Shown piece after piece: positions 53,421 through 62,131 of a DNA stretch of 64,000 nt. Numbering within the stretch: position 1 is the stretch's first letter; every line of letters begins with the position of its first letter. The notes under the pieces are model-generated. The model did no database searches and was not told where the DNA came from. It was given only the letters and a program-made list of their open reading frames with translations. Made by a program: the position numbers and the translations under genes. Origin of the DNA: an uncultured Alphaproteobacteria bacterium (GTDB lineage: Bacteria > Pseudomonadota > Alphaproteobacteria > Micavibrionales > UBA1664); NCBI GenBank assembly GCA_943789475.1, contig CALSUG010000002.1:165739-229738 (forward strand), written 5' to 3'.

Positions 53421-55460
53421 ATGGCATTAGATGATACAAATTTTGAAAAAATAAAACCTTTTTCAGCTCTAGAGCAAACTGTCAGGGCAAATCTATCAGA
53501 ACATAATGTAGCGCAAGGTAATCCTGTTTCTAAGGTTAATATAGATGAAGTTCGCGCGATTGCCGCATATATTGATGAAACAATGACATTATTCGAAGGT
53601 GGCCAAAACCTTAACCCTGAAGCAATTTACAATTTACGTGAACCGGCAATGAAATCTGCGAATATTAAAGCAGTGTTACGTGAAAATGGTGGGAAAACAG
53701 TTGTTTCTAAAGTGCAAAAAGATGGTGTTCAATCTTTAACACGTTTAGAAAAAGCAAAATTAAAAGCGGCCCTAAAGACTGTTGAAAATGGAACATCTTC
53801 ATTCGTAGAAGAACGTCAAAAATATGAACAGCGTGTTATTGATTCTGCCCGCGTAAAACTATGTCAGGCTGTTGCCGATGACACAGTAGTTTATAAAAAT
53901 ATAAACATAAAAACAGATGATAATGCCTGTAAAAAACTTGCAGAAGCCATGGACAAAATTGATCCTGATGTCCTTGCAACATTACAGTCTGATCCTGAAA
54001 CATATAATCAAGCTATCGTAGATATTCATACTATAACGATGATGCATGGAAAACCTTACGGCTTTAGCAGTAAAGTGAAGGCTATTGCTGCAAAAGTCCA
54101 GAGTCATGTCGAAAGCGTAAAAGTCAAAGAATTAGAAAATGTTGTAAATACCGCGTATGAAGAAGATAAAGAGCGTTTAGACGTCTTAAAATCACGTCTT
54201 GAAAAGGCATTGGTGGATAATCCTGATTCAAATTTTAATGACATTTCTCTTGGAAAAGCAGACCTGATTGATGTTCTACATTTTTTAGAAGATTCTGATC
54301 CTGCGCAAAGCGCAAAGTTAAAAAAGGATAAAGCTGGATATCATCAAGCTTTATTAGAAATTGCATCAGTCTCTCAATCAGATCAAAAAGATAAAGTGTC
54401 TGTGATTCAAAATGTTATTGATGAACGTGTCGCAAATCCAATTGATAAAAGTTTCCTAAGAAAATCGTTCGCTGCTGTTGCTGGTGTTCTATTTGCTAAA
54501 CCAAAAATGGCAATGGCTAAACCTGTACTTTCAAAAGTGGGAACATCTCTTGTAGGTAAAAAGAGCATTGCGGCCATGTTTGGTGCCGTGATGGCATTAG
54601 GTGCAAGTACAAATACTGTGGATCAAGATAGTGGTGTTCCTGCTATTTCTATGGCTGATGCTGGTGTGCAAGTGTCTACAAATTTTGAAGGATTTGTAGG
54701 TAATACAGGTTATGAAGATCCAAGCTTAAGTTCAGCGATCGATACATTTGTTGCAAATAGTGCTGATGCAACAACAGTTATTGCCGCGGCGGCGACGATT
54801 ATGGATGCTGCAGGCGATGGAAAAATTAATGGTGAAACACCTGCTGGTGCTGCATTAGTTGAAGCAGGAGAGGTAGATGTGAATCAGGCAGTTATGACGG
54901 TGGATCACGGTTTAAGAATGGCCGTTGCAGAAGCAACTATTCAAGAATACTCAGACCTTGAGGGTGGTGAGGTATCTGTTGCCGATGATGCAAACATGGC
55001 CTATATGGTTCAAGAAACTGGTGTTTCCTATTCATTGGATGGTTTATTTGGTACCGATGGCGTTGCAACGGAAAGATTGCAAGCGGTTTCTGAAATTGGT
55101 AGCACAATTGCACAAAATGCCTTGGATAGGTTGGAATCGGCAAATGCTACAGGGTTAACACCATATTTGGTTCCAGAGGGGCAGACGTTAACTCACTTTA
55201 TTGAAAGCAATCCTGAATTACAGGCATTTGCAAATTCAAGTGATGTATTGTTACCAAGTCAAGAAACCACAATGATCGCGGTTGCGTTAAAAGAGGTGAA
55301 TCCAAGCATTACAAATATCAACCAGATTAGTGCAGGTGGAGTGTATTTTGTTCCAAGTGCTGAGCGTTTAGCTGAATTGATCGATATCACAGAACAGCCA
55401 TCACGAGAGCTTATTCAAGACGTTCGAAATGATAACAGAAAAGCTGGATTAGATATGTAA
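53421..55460 (+). CDS. Large hypothetical protein
   Basis: A 679-residue protein without a recognised family. Residues 1-340 are mostly charged helices with coiled-coil character (LTRLEKAKLKAALKTVENG, AYEEDKERLDVLKSRLEKAL). A moderately hydrophobic, Ala/Met-rich segment lies near 350-400 (SFAAVAGVLFAKPKMAMAKPVL, SIAAMFGAVMALGAS). The rest is acidic and Ala/Thr/Val-rich. Near the C-terminus VPEGQTLTHFIESNPELQAF ... EVNPSITNINQISAGGVYFVPS has a LysM-like rhythm (GxTL ... NPxI ... I..G..xx.P), a weak resemblance. A single gene after rnc with its own terminator. Function unknown. Confidence 0.7.
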   Translation: MALDDTNFEKIKPFSALEQTVRANLSEHNVAQGNPVSKVNIDEVRAIAAYIDETMTLFEGGQNLNPEAIYNLREPAMKSANIKAVLRENGGKTVVSKVQKDGVQSLTRLEKAKLKAALKTVENGTSSFVEERQKYEQRVIDSARVKLCQAVADDTVVYKNINIKTDDNACKKLAEAMDKIDPDVLATLQSDPETYNQAIVDIHTITMMHGKPYGFSSKVKAIAAKVQSHVESVKVKELENVVNTAYEEDKERLDVLKSRLEKALVDNPDSNFNDISLGKADLIDVLHFLEDSDPAQSAKLKKDKAGYHQALLEIASVSQSDQKDKVSVIQNVIDERVANPIDKSFLRKSFAAVAGVLFAKPKMAMAKPVLSKVGTSLVGKKSIAAMFGAVMALGASTNTVDQDSGVPAISMADAGVQVSTNFEGFVGNTGYEDPSLSSAIDTFVANSADATTVIAAAATIMDAAGDGKINGETPAGAALVEAGEVDVNQAVMTVDHGLRMAVAEATIQEYSDLEGGEVSVADDANMAYMVQETGVSYSLDGLFGTDGVATERLQAVSEIGSTIAQNALDRLESANATGLTPYLVPEGQTLTHFIESNPELQAFANSSDVLLPSQETTMIAVALKEVNPSITNINQISAGGVYFVPSAERLAELIDITEQPSRELIQDVRNDNRKAGLDM

Positions 55461-55462
55461 TA

Positions 55463-55492
55463 AAAAAGCCGGATTATTTTCCGGCTTTTTTA
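55463..55492 (+). terminator. Intrinsic terminator after the 679-residue gene
   Basis: AAAAAGCCGG and CCGGCTTTTT form a ten-base stem followed by a T-run, three bases after the stop codon. Confidence 0.92.
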
Positions 55493-55592
55493 TTCTAATA
55501 CTCTCGTTATACATTCTATCCTTTAAATATTTGGTAAAGTGTTGTAGGTACATAAAGGTCTTATCTATTTTATAAAACGAGGGAATAAATAA

Positions 55593-56072
55593 ATGACCAA
55601 TTCACCAAAAAAATATTGTGTTACATGGGATCAAATGCATCAAGATGCTAAGGCCTTGGCCTGGCGTTTATTAGATCAAAAAGAAAATTTTAAGGGCATT
55701 ATTGCGGTAACACGTGGGGGTATGATTCCTGCATGTATTATTGCACGTGAACTTAATCTGCGTATGATCGAAACATTTTGCGTAGCGTCATACGACCATA
55801 CAAATCAAGGTAACGCCGCGGTACTAAAGGAATCTGATGCAGGTGACGGCGAAGGTTGGCTTGTTATTGATGATTTGGTTGATAGTGGAAATACATACCG
55901 TCTTATTCGCGAACATTTGCCAAAGGCACATTTTGCATGTGTTTATGCGAAACCAAAAGGCGTGCCAACGGCGGATACATTTGTGACGGAAGTCTCTCAA
56001 GATACTTGGGTTTATTTTCCGTGGGATATGGAAGTGCAATATATAGATCCGATAGTCAAGGGTGGCGAATAA
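55593..56072 (+). CDS. gpt: Xanthine-guanine phosphoribosyltransferase
   Basis: Gpt salvages guanine and xanthine with PRPP. The 159-residue protein has [20 protein letters not shown] at the start, [21 protein letters not shown], and the PRPP motif [17 protein letters not shown], all typical for Gpt (E. coli Gpt is 152 residues). It stands alone between a terminator and a hydrolase gene. Confidence 0.93.
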   Translation: MTNSPKKYCVTWDQMHQDAKALAWRLLDQKENFKGIIAVTRGGMIPACIIARELNLRMIETFCVASYDHTNQGNAAVLKESDAGDGEGWLVIDDLVDSGNTYRLIREHLPKAHFACVYAKPKGVPTADTFVTEVSQDTWVYFPWDMEVQYIDPIVKGGE

Positions 56073-56138
56073 GCTGAAATGGACGAGGGTTAAATTCCTT
56101 GTCCATTTAGGTTAATTCTCCCATACTGTGAAGAAATT

Positions 56139-56972
56139 ATGAGTGAATTACAGTATTTATCTATTAACGAAACCGATAAAATTGCCTTTATATATGATGG
56201 CAATGGGTATGATGTTAATAAAGATGATATCCCTTTGGTCGTTATGGTGAATGATTTTCCTGAAGGATCATCTATGCGATGCTTTGATAATCTGTATGGG
56301 AAATTTCACGTTAAATTATCTGAGATGGGGTTCCCAACTCTACGATTTGATTGTCGCGGATGTGGAAGAAGTGATAAAAAAGCAGAAAACTTTTGTATTG
56401 ATACGGCAGTTGAAGATTTGCAATCCGTTATAAAATGGGCTCGGAATAAAAAATATCATAAAAAGGTGGCGGTTGTTTCTTCTGGGCTAGGGTGCGCGGT
56501 TACTGTTATGGCATATGATGCAAACATCATGTCATCGCTTGTTTTTTTGTGGCCGGTTTTTCGTCCGATGAAAACTCCGCTTAATGCTATTGATGCATTA
56601 GAAAATAGAAATTTCATGACGAAACATGATTACGTACGCCTTCAAGATAACAAGATTGGATTTTTATTGGCGAATGAAATACGCCAGATGGATTTAGTTC
56701 CTTACCTTTCAAAAATCAAATGTGCCACACAAATACAGCAAGGTACGCATGATGAATATTCTTCTTATGATCATATAAGTGAAATTAAGGATAATTTGGT
56801 TGGGTTGGAAGATTTTGGCGTTTTTGAAGATGGGGATCATTTTTTAACTGATCCATCGATGCGTAAACAAGTCGTGATAAACGCATCGTTCTTTTTACAA
56901 AAACATATAAAACGCCAGCCACCATCCGAAGTGAAAGAACTCGATCGTTCAAAAATCATCCGCGGACGGTAA
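56139..56972 (+). CDS. Alpha/beta hydrolase-like protein, degenerate nucleophile elbow
   Basis: A 277-residue alpha/beta hydrolase fold protein: VVMVNDFPEGSSMRCFDNLYGKFHVKLSEMGFPTLRFDCRGCGRSDKK is the typical strand-loop-DxRGxGxS region, followed by ETFxxDT-like ASVEDLQSVIKWA equivalents. The nucleophile elbow reads VVSSGLGCAV, where the first Gly of GxSxG is Val. The catalytic His is likely in FEDGDHFLTDPS. It resembles exopolysaccharide-associated hydrolases by layout only. Function unknown; probably active given the preserved Ser and His. Confidence 0.75.
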   Translation: MSELQYLSINETDKIAFIYDGNGYDVNKDDIPLVVMVNDFPEGSSMRCFDNLYGKFHVKLSEMGFPTLRFDCRGCGRSDKKAENFCIDTAVEDLQSVIKWARNKKYHKKVAVVSSGLGCAVTVMAYDANIMSSLVFLWPVFRPMKTPLNAIDALENRNFMTKHDYVRLQDNKIGFLLANEIRQMDLVPYLSKIKCATQIQQGTHDEYSSYDHISEIKDNLVGLEDFGVFEDGDHFLTDPSMRKQVVINASFFLQKHIKRQPPSEVKELDRSKIIRGR

Positions 56973-56977
56973 ATATA

Positions 56978-58355
56978 TTATAAAAATGCGTGGGCAAGTG
57001 GTCCTTTGGTCTTACGCCCTCCAATTTTTACCTCTGCATCCGCATCTAAACGTGCCAATGGTGATTGAATAACTGCGGCAGCAAACCTATTAGCAAGCAT
57101 CATTGCAGATTCGTTTGTCATGCCCAGCCCCCTTTCCAATTTGATAGCCGGCCATGTGGTTATCACCTGCGCCAACGGTTGAAATAATTTTCGATCCATC
57201 AATTTTTGCAGTTGGCAAACTCTCACGATGTCCCAGTGCAATTTGATAAGTTGCTTTTGAGCCATTCGTAACAACATATTGTGTATGGCGGCCAAAATCA
57301 GCCTTAATGTGGCTCGCATATTGCATCGCGTGACGCATAGCGTTCATATTAGCCTCTAACTTATCTTCTTGATAACGGCTATCGCCTTTCTTCGTTTCCT
57401 CAAGGGCATGTCCTGATAAATTTTCAAAACGCCCTTCTGTGAAGTGACGCCAATGGTCATCCATCCCCTAATAAACGACGAAATTCCCCTGTATTTGCAT
57501 GGATTGTTGTATCCGCAATACGTTGAATTTTACGGATTTGTCTTTGAACTATTTCTTGGTTAACGACATTTTGATTTGCCGCGGTCATTACAAACTCAGG
57601 GCGGGATAACTGTGTTTTATCAAACATAGATGCCAATCGATCATAAAATGTCAAATCCGCTTGGTGTGAAACAAGTAAAACCACCAATCATGATTTTATC
57701 GGCGGCTTTGATGCCTTCTATTTGTCTTTCAGTAATCATGTTATCGGCACTGATTAAATTTTGCGCCTCTTTATCACCATTTGGTGTTGCAATTAAAATG
57801 CGATCTCCGCCGATTGGAAAAACATGACACAACCATTGTTTTGTGACCAGGGCTCAATAAAACATCTCCTGATCCTCTAAACGTATTAGAAAATGCTCGG
57901 CCAGCATCATCATTTCCTGCTGCAGTTCTAAATTTTCCATCAAAAATAGGTTGCCCATCAATTGTTGATTTAACCATGGCGTCAAATGTATTGGCTAATG
58001 ATCCGCCCGCATGCATTGTTGGCTTTCCGAACATGACCCATTTAGCTTCATTTCTCCACGCTTTTTCTGTGCCTAAACCATCCCACCTTTTGCCCTGACG
58101 AAAAATATCAATTGTTTTTTCAAACGTATCGGCATCAACCATCCGCTGATCACCGCCACGTGGCGCTTCTTGAATAAATTGATCTGGTACACCGGCCTTT
58201 GATAATAATTCAGGCAATCTTGCAAAATACTCTTTCTTGAGTGCGTCATCACCACCATCCCAATGAATATCAGTCACGGCGGTTTCAAACGCATAAACCT
58301 TCACAGGGGCTTGTGGTAATTTTATATTTGCTATTATTTCATCTAACTTTGCCAT
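56978..58355 (-). pseudogene. PfkB-family (adenosine-kinase-like) sugar kinase, frameshifted
   Basis: Reading minus-strand frames in turn gives a single PfkB kinase of roughly 455 residues: MAKLDEIIANIKLPQAPVKVYAFETAVTD, KPTMHAGGSLANTFDAMVKS, FRTAAGNDDAGRAFSNTFRGSG, GGDRILIATPNGDKEAQNLISADNM, TIHANTGEFRRLLG and the catalytic STVGAGDNHMAGY (GAGD). At least four frame changes occur (about 57.1, 57.47, 57.66 and 57.8 kb). PfkB kinases phosphorylate sugars or nucleosides; the substrate here is not known. ATG 58355 follows GGAG; the track's TTG 58358 is the alternative. Errors in sequence are the likely reason for the breaks. Confidence 0.8.
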
Positions 58356-58438
58356 CAATAGTCTCCTTATTTATCATTATGTTTAAAGAAAAAGGCGATA
58401 ATCCGTCAAATATGACGCTTAATTTATACAAATAATCC

Positions 58439-58468
58439 TTGCATTTATATGGCTCATAGCGTTATAAC
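58439..58468 (+). promoter_or_regulatory. Promoter of rpmI-rplT
   Basis: TTGCAT (58439-58444) and TATAAC (58463-58468) are spaced 18 bases apart, about 75 bases ahead of the L35 start. infC is not upstream, so rpmI-rplT needs its own promoter. Confidence 0.45.
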
Positions 58469-58545
58469 ATGCGTCTAGTGTTGAAATGCAGGCAAAAGGC
58501 ATGCCTAGTGTTTCTAAAATTAACCTTTTAACGAGGATGAATGAA

Positions 58546-58794
58546 ATGCCAAAAATGAAGACGAAATCGAGTGCTAAAAAGCGCTTTAGAATTACCAAAT
58601 CTGGTAAAGTAAAAATCAAGGGCGCAAACACGCGTCACATGCTTATGAACAAACCGACGAAACGTAAACGTCAAGCGCGTAAGACAACATTGTTGTGTGC
58701 AGCGGACGCACGTATCGTATTGCGTTGTTTCATGCCTTACAACCGTAAGACAAAAAAAATAAGAACATCAAATGATAATGGAGGGCAGGCATAA
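58546..58794 (+). CDS. rpmI: 50S ribosomal protein L35 (C-terminal extension suspect)
   Basis: [48 protein letters not shown] is the L35 signature. The track starts at 58486; ATG 58546 has a GAGGA site and gives the standard N-terminus. L35 is about 65-70 residues, but this frame runs on to 82. Removing one A from the run of eight As near 58751-58758 would give a stop right after RKTKK, so the extension is probably a homopolymer error. Operon rpmI-rplT. Confidence 0.95.
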   Translation: MPKMKTKSSAKKRFRITKSGKVKIKGANTRHMLMNKPTKRKRQARKTTLLCAADARIVLRCFMPYNRKTKKIRTSNDNGGQA

Positions 58795-59165
58795 TGGCAC
58801 GCGTTAAAGGAGGGGCATCGTCCCACGCAAGACACCGTAAAGTTATTACCAAAGCAAAAGGGTATTACGGCCGTCGTAAAAAATTGTTTCAGAACAGCCG
58901 TCCAGGCCGTTGAAAAAGCAGGTCAGTACGCATATCGTGACCGCCGCAACAAAAAACGTAATTTCCGCGCATTGTGGATTCAACGTATTAACGCGGCAGT
59001 TCGTTTACATGACATGAATTATTCACAATTCATCAATGGATTAAACCTTGCTGGTTTAGAACCTCGATCGTAAAGTTTTGGCTGACATCGCGGTAACATG
59101 ATGAAGCAGGTTTCAAAACAATTTGTGAAACAGCGAAAAAAGCTTTGGATAAAAAAGCTGCTTAA
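58794..59165 (+). pseudogene. rplT: 50S ribosomal protein L20, three single-base insertions
   Basis: L20 is essential for 50S assembly. The frame opens [30 protein letters not shown]. Dropping one A from the A-run before TTGTTTC restores [38 protein letters not shown], dropping one C near 59069 restores [10 protein letters not shown], and dropping one base near 59097 restores DEAGFKTICETAKKALDKKAA and the stop at 59165 (about 122 residues, the right length). Since the gene is essential, these are almost certainly sequencing errors. Confidence 0.93.
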
Positions 59166-59190
59166 TCGCCGTTCAAACGTAGAATTTTTT

Positions 59191-59217
59191 AAAAGCCCTC
59201 TTTCATGAGGGCTTTTT
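59191..59217 (+). terminator. Intrinsic terminator after rplT
   Basis: AAAAGCCCTC and GAGGGCTTTT form a ten-base stem with a six-base loop and a following T-run, 25 bases after the L20 stop. Confidence 0.93.
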
Positions 59218-59248
59218 ATTTACCCATTCAATTGATATAGTCCGTTCC

Positions 59249-59836
59249 ATGACAAATACATATGACGTAATACTTCACGCTGACCCTGTTTTAAAACAAG
59301 TCGCCAATCCAATTGGAGACATTGATGCCGATATTCAAGCACAAGCCGAAAAAATGATGAACACCATGTATGAAACACGTGGCATTGGTTTGGCCGCCAA
59401 TCAGGTGAATATTTTGAACCGTATGTTCGTGATGGACGTGGATCCAACATGTTGGAAATATAAAAATGAAGGTGATCAAATATTACAAATTGAATCCGTC
59501 CACCGCGAGGGGGAAGATCTAACACCAAATCCATTAGTGATGATTAATCCAGAAATCGTTAAAAAATCAGAACAAAAATCAGTGTATTTAGAAGGATGCC
59601 TATCAATACCACAACAATATGCCGAGGTAACGCGCCCCGCGCATGTCACGGTTGAATATATTGATACAGATGGCAATAAACAAACATGGGATGCATCAGG
59701 CTTAGAATCGCATTGTGTTCAACACGAGCTAGATCATTTAGACGGTGTTTTGTTTATCGATTATTTATCACGCCTTAAACGATCAACACTTATTCGCAAA
59801 CTCGAAAAATTTAAAAAGGCCGAAGGGTTATTGTAA
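59249..59836 (+). CDS. def: Peptide deformylase
   Basis: Def removes the formyl group from new proteins. Motifs 1-3 are intact: RGIGLAANQVN, EGCLSIPQQYAEVTRP (metal Cys) and QHELDHLDGVLFIDYL (HExxH). Length 195 residues is at the long end of the family, with an insertion around residues 65-90. The start of fmt overlaps its stop, the classic def-fmt order. Confidence 0.96.
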   Translation: MTNTYDVILHADPVLKQVANPIGDIDADIQAQAEKMMNTMYETRGIGLAANQVNILNRMFVMDVDPTCWKYKNEGDQILQIESVHREGEDLTPNPLVMINPEIVKKSEQKSVYLEGCLSIPQQYAEVTRPAHVTVEYIDTDGNKQTWDASGLESHCVQHELDHLDGVLFIDYLSRLKRSTLIRKLEKFKKAEGLL

Positions 59837-60668
59837 TGCGTATTGTATTTATGGGGACACCTGATTTTGCGGTTCCTGCACTTCAAACACTCATTGATTC
59901 AGACCATGATGTGATCGCTGCGTACTCGCAACCGCCTCGTCCAAAGGGACGTGGCATGGTGTTAACAAAATCACCCGTACATGATTTGGCAGAGGAAAAT
60001 GACATTCCTGTATTCACACCAAAATCATTAAAAAAATCAGACGAAGAACAAGAAAAATTTGCTGCACTAAACGCGGATGTGGCGGTTGTTGCGGCTTATG
60101 GTTTGCTCCTTCCTAAATCTGTTTTGGATGCACCGAAATATGGATGCATTAATATTCACGGCAGCCTCCTCCCCCGTTGGCGTGGTGCATCACCGATCCA
60201 GCATGCCATTTGGAAAGGTGATGATGTATCGGGTATTACCATCATGAAAATGGATGAAGGTATGGATACAGGCGACATGATTTTAAAGGCCGAAACACCA
60301 ATTCACGCGGATACAACGGCGCAAAGCCTGTTTGATACATTATCCAATATGGGTGGTGATTTGGTTTTAGATGTTTTGAACCGCATCGATACCATTACAC
60401 CTGAAAAACAAGACGATGCATTGGCGACTCATTCACCCATGCTTAAAAATCTGATGGCAAAATTGATATGGATGCGCCCGCACGCGAAATTGATTGTCAA
60501 ATACGGGCCTTCACACCATGGCCAGGAACTTTCACCCAAGGGTTAAAAGGACGCGTTAAAGTGTTGAAGGCTCATATTGAGGGCGAAGATATTATTTTCG
60601 ACCTTGTGCAACCCGAGGGTAAAAAAGCAATGGACTATCAATCAGCCAAAAACGGCGGGTATTTGTAG
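59836..60668 (+). pseudogene. fmt: Methionyl-tRNA formyltransferase, one frameshift
   Basis: Fmt formylates initiator Met-tRNA. The frame MRIVFMGTPDFAVPALQTLIDSDHDV, INIHGSLLPRWRGASPIQHAIWKGDDVSGITIMKMDEGMDTGDMI is intact. Near 60443 a run of five As should be six: adding one A gives HSPMLKKSDGKIDMDAPAREIDCQIRAFTPWPGTFT and the C-terminal domain ending QPEGKKAMDYQSAKNGGYL at 60668. The rebuilt protein is about 278 residues, some 30 shorter than usual in the C-terminal domain. The frameshift is probably a sequence error, since def-fmt is normally essential in use. Confidence 0.9.
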
Positions 60669-60671
60669 TTG

Positions 60672-61219
60672 TTAATTAAGAGTGCGCCTCAAACACTGAC
60701 TCTTATCGTCAAGCCCAAACGATGATGATTGTCTGATACCTGTTATTTGAAAACCGTTTCTCATCAAAAGATTTCTAGAGGCATGGTTACCAATAACAAC
60801 CTCTTCCCAGATTGTTTTTATTTTTGAGTTCCGTGATGCAATTGCAGCAAGCATATGCTTATGAGCTTCTGCAGCATATCCTTTCCGGCGTGCATCTTTA
60901 GCAATATAGAATCCAACACGAGGTGATTTTAAGCGATCTGTGTCTAATATGATTTGACCCATTAACTTATACGGATTTCCTTTTTAAAAAGGCCATATGT
61001 TTTTAGAGTTTGTCTATTTACTAAATTTTTTATACGACTTAATTCCCTTCGATCGGATGTAATATATTCATCTGGAAATTCATAAAAAGAAGTTAAAATA
61101 TCACAATTATCACGTGCTAATAAATCTATCTCAAGATCAGTTTCTCTAGCGAATGTTTCACGCATGAGTAAACGAGGTGTGATTACTTTTTTTGGTAAAT
61201 TAATTTTTATTTTTGTCAT
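60672..61219 (-). pseudogene. RimJ/RimL-type GNAT acetyltransferase, one frameshift
   Basis: Two minus-strand frames make one GNAT protein: MTKIKINLPKKVITPRLLMRETFARETD ... DRRELSRIKN (61219-60962), then GQIILDTDRLKSPRVGFYIAKDARRKGYAAEAHKHMLAAIAS and NHASRNLLMRNGFQITGI. Adding one T at the TTAATGG junction near 60962 joins them. Rebuilt length is about 182 residues, normal for the family. Convergent with fmt, divergent from truA. Confidence 0.82.
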
Positions 61220-61301
61220 ATATTATATTTAATACAATATATACATATTATCAAACAAAAAAATGTAGTGACCTTTTTATTTTGAATGGTAAAACATCTA
61301 T

Positions 61302-62075
61302 ATGCTTCAACGTTGGAAAATAACAATTGAATATGACGGTACCGATTATCACGGTTGGCAACGACAAGAAGACGGTATTCCATCCATTCAACACTCAATA
61401 GAAACCGCGATTACTAAATTTTGTGGACAAGATATTACCATTACGGGCGCGGGGCGAACCGATGCGGGTGTTCATGCCCACGGTCAAATTGCCCATTTTG
61501 ATTTAGATTATGGCGATCGTGATTTAACGGGGTTTGATTTGGCAAAGGCGATAAACGCCCATTTGCGCCCCCAACCCATTGCTATTATTCATGCAGAAAT
61601 CGTCAAAGATGATTTCCATGCACGGTTTGGTGCAAAACATAAAACATATCATTACCGTGTTATCACACGTTCCGCACCACCCGTACGCGATTTAAACCAT
61701 GTTTGGCATATGAAATATGATTTAGATGTTGATGTCATGCGTGAGGGGGCAAAACATTTATTGGGGCATCACGATTTCACATCATTTCGTGATAGTCAGT
61801 GTCAGGCCAAATCCCCCATGCGGACATTGGATAATATTATAATCACCGAAACGGATTATGATGAGCATGGTGGAAAGCACATTTTATTTGAATTAGAAGC
61901 TCAAAGTTTTCTCCACCATCAATGTCGAAATATTGTTGGAACATTGATTGATGTTGGCAAAAATAGAATATCTTCGGAATATATCAAAGATATTTTAGAG
62001 ACCAAAGATCGTACCAAAGCAGGAATGACGGCGCCGGCCAGCGGTCTTTCCATGTTCAAAATCACCTATCAATAA
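61302..62075 (+). CDS. truA: tRNA pseudouridine(38-40) synthase TruA
   Basis: TruA makes pseudouridine at positions 38-40 of tRNA anticodon stems. WKITIEYDGTDYHGWQRQ opens the protein, ITGAGRTDAGVHAHGQIAHFD holds the catalytic Asp, and KTYHYRVITRS and FLHHQCRNIVGTLIDVGKNRI are typical. The 257-residue length is normal. It often lies near def-fmt in alphaproteobacteria, as here. Confidence 0.96.
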   Translation: MLQRWKITIEYDGTDYHGWQRQEDGIPSIQHSIETAITKFCGQDITITGAGRTDAGVHAHGQIAHFDLDYGDRDLTGFDLAKAINAHLRPQPIAIIHAEIVKDDFHARFGAKHKTYHYRVITRSAPPVRDLNHVWHMKYDLDVDVMREGAKHLLGHHDFTSFRDSQCQAKSPMRTLDNIIITETDYDEHGGKHILFELEAQSFLHHQCRNIVGTLIDVGKNRISSEYIKDILETKDRTKAGMTAPASGLSMFKITYQ

Positions 62076-62131
62076 ATTGCCATAGCTTGTTATTTCTTTT
62101 TTAATACAAATGCGTCACACTTGTATTCATC

